A stretch of 64,000 bases of DNA. Source: Seriola aureovittata. Lineage: Eukaryota; Chordata; Actinopteri; Carangiformes; Carangidae. The DNA lies in contig NC_079373.1 of the NCBI RefSeq assembly GCF_021018895.1, positions 21,584,501 to 21,648,500 on the forward strand. Reading direction: 5' to 3'. Below, piece after piece: positions 63,936 through 64,000 of this stretch (positions are counted from its first letter, which is position 1; every line of letters begins with the position of its first letter). The translations under genes and the position numbers were made by a program. The notes beneath the pieces were generated by a model, which was not told where the DNA came from, ran no database searches, and was given only the letters and a program-made list of their open reading frames with translations.

Positions 63936-63954
63936 AGAGAGAGAGAGAGAGATT
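63936..63954. repeat. (AG)n microsatellite
   Basis: About nine AG units near the window end. Confidence 0.85.
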
Positions 63955-64000
63955 AAAGCATTTGTCCGCAGGAAAGATAAAATAGTTCAGCAGAAATGTC

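Overview
The window is vertebrate nuclear DNA, most likely from a ray-finned (percomorph-type) teleost. It is AT-rich and almost entirely intronic. It has many long (CA)n/(TG)n microsatellites and several interspersed repeats of types I recognise from fish: tRNA-derived SINEs, decayed Tc1/mariner copies, a short inverted-repeat element and a non-LTR retrotransposon scrap. There are no operons, bacterial-type genes or CRISPR arrays.

One gene is supported, on the minus strand. Three short exons with good splice sites join in frame: 56595-56708 (114 bp), 44208-44360 (153 bp) and 25175-25319 (145 bp). Together they encode about 137 residues: the end of a cadherin prodomain, an RSKR proprotein-cleavage site, the whole first extracellular cadherin repeat (EC1) and the start of EC2. 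The absence of Trp2 and HAV, and motifs such as DQNDNRPIF and EGSPTG, point to T-cadherin (CDH13/cdh13), a GPI-anchored cadherin known for very large introns. By comparison with recalled human CDH13 these are probably exons 3, 4 and 5; the numbering is inferred. I saw no other exon in the window.

Layout: 1-25174 is part of the intron after the EC1/EC2 exon. It holds a separated duplication (about 5.2 and 8.75 kb), a perfect 30-bp inverted repeat (1.5 kb), a hairpin-like repeat (17.8 kb) and a transposon cluster (22.7-24.6 kb). 25320-44207 is an intron of about 18.9 kb with a complete SINE (34.5 kb) and a long TG tract. 44361-56594 is an intron of about 12.2 kb with several long dinucleotide tracts. 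56709-64000 is part of the upstream intron, with a short inverted-repeat element near 60.4 kb.

The most unusual point is the middle exon (44208-44360), which is embedded in microsatellite DNA. Its 5' splice site is the first unit of a GT repeat. In the transcript sense its 3' splice site follows (TG)n(TTTG)n, with no adenosine for about 120 nt upstream except the A of the acceptor AG. This implies a distant branch point and resembles the known (UG)m(U)n arrangement upstream of human CFTR exon 9. The exon is symmetric (phase 0/0), so skipping would keep the frame but delete much of EC1. This rests on sequence reading and needs RNA data.
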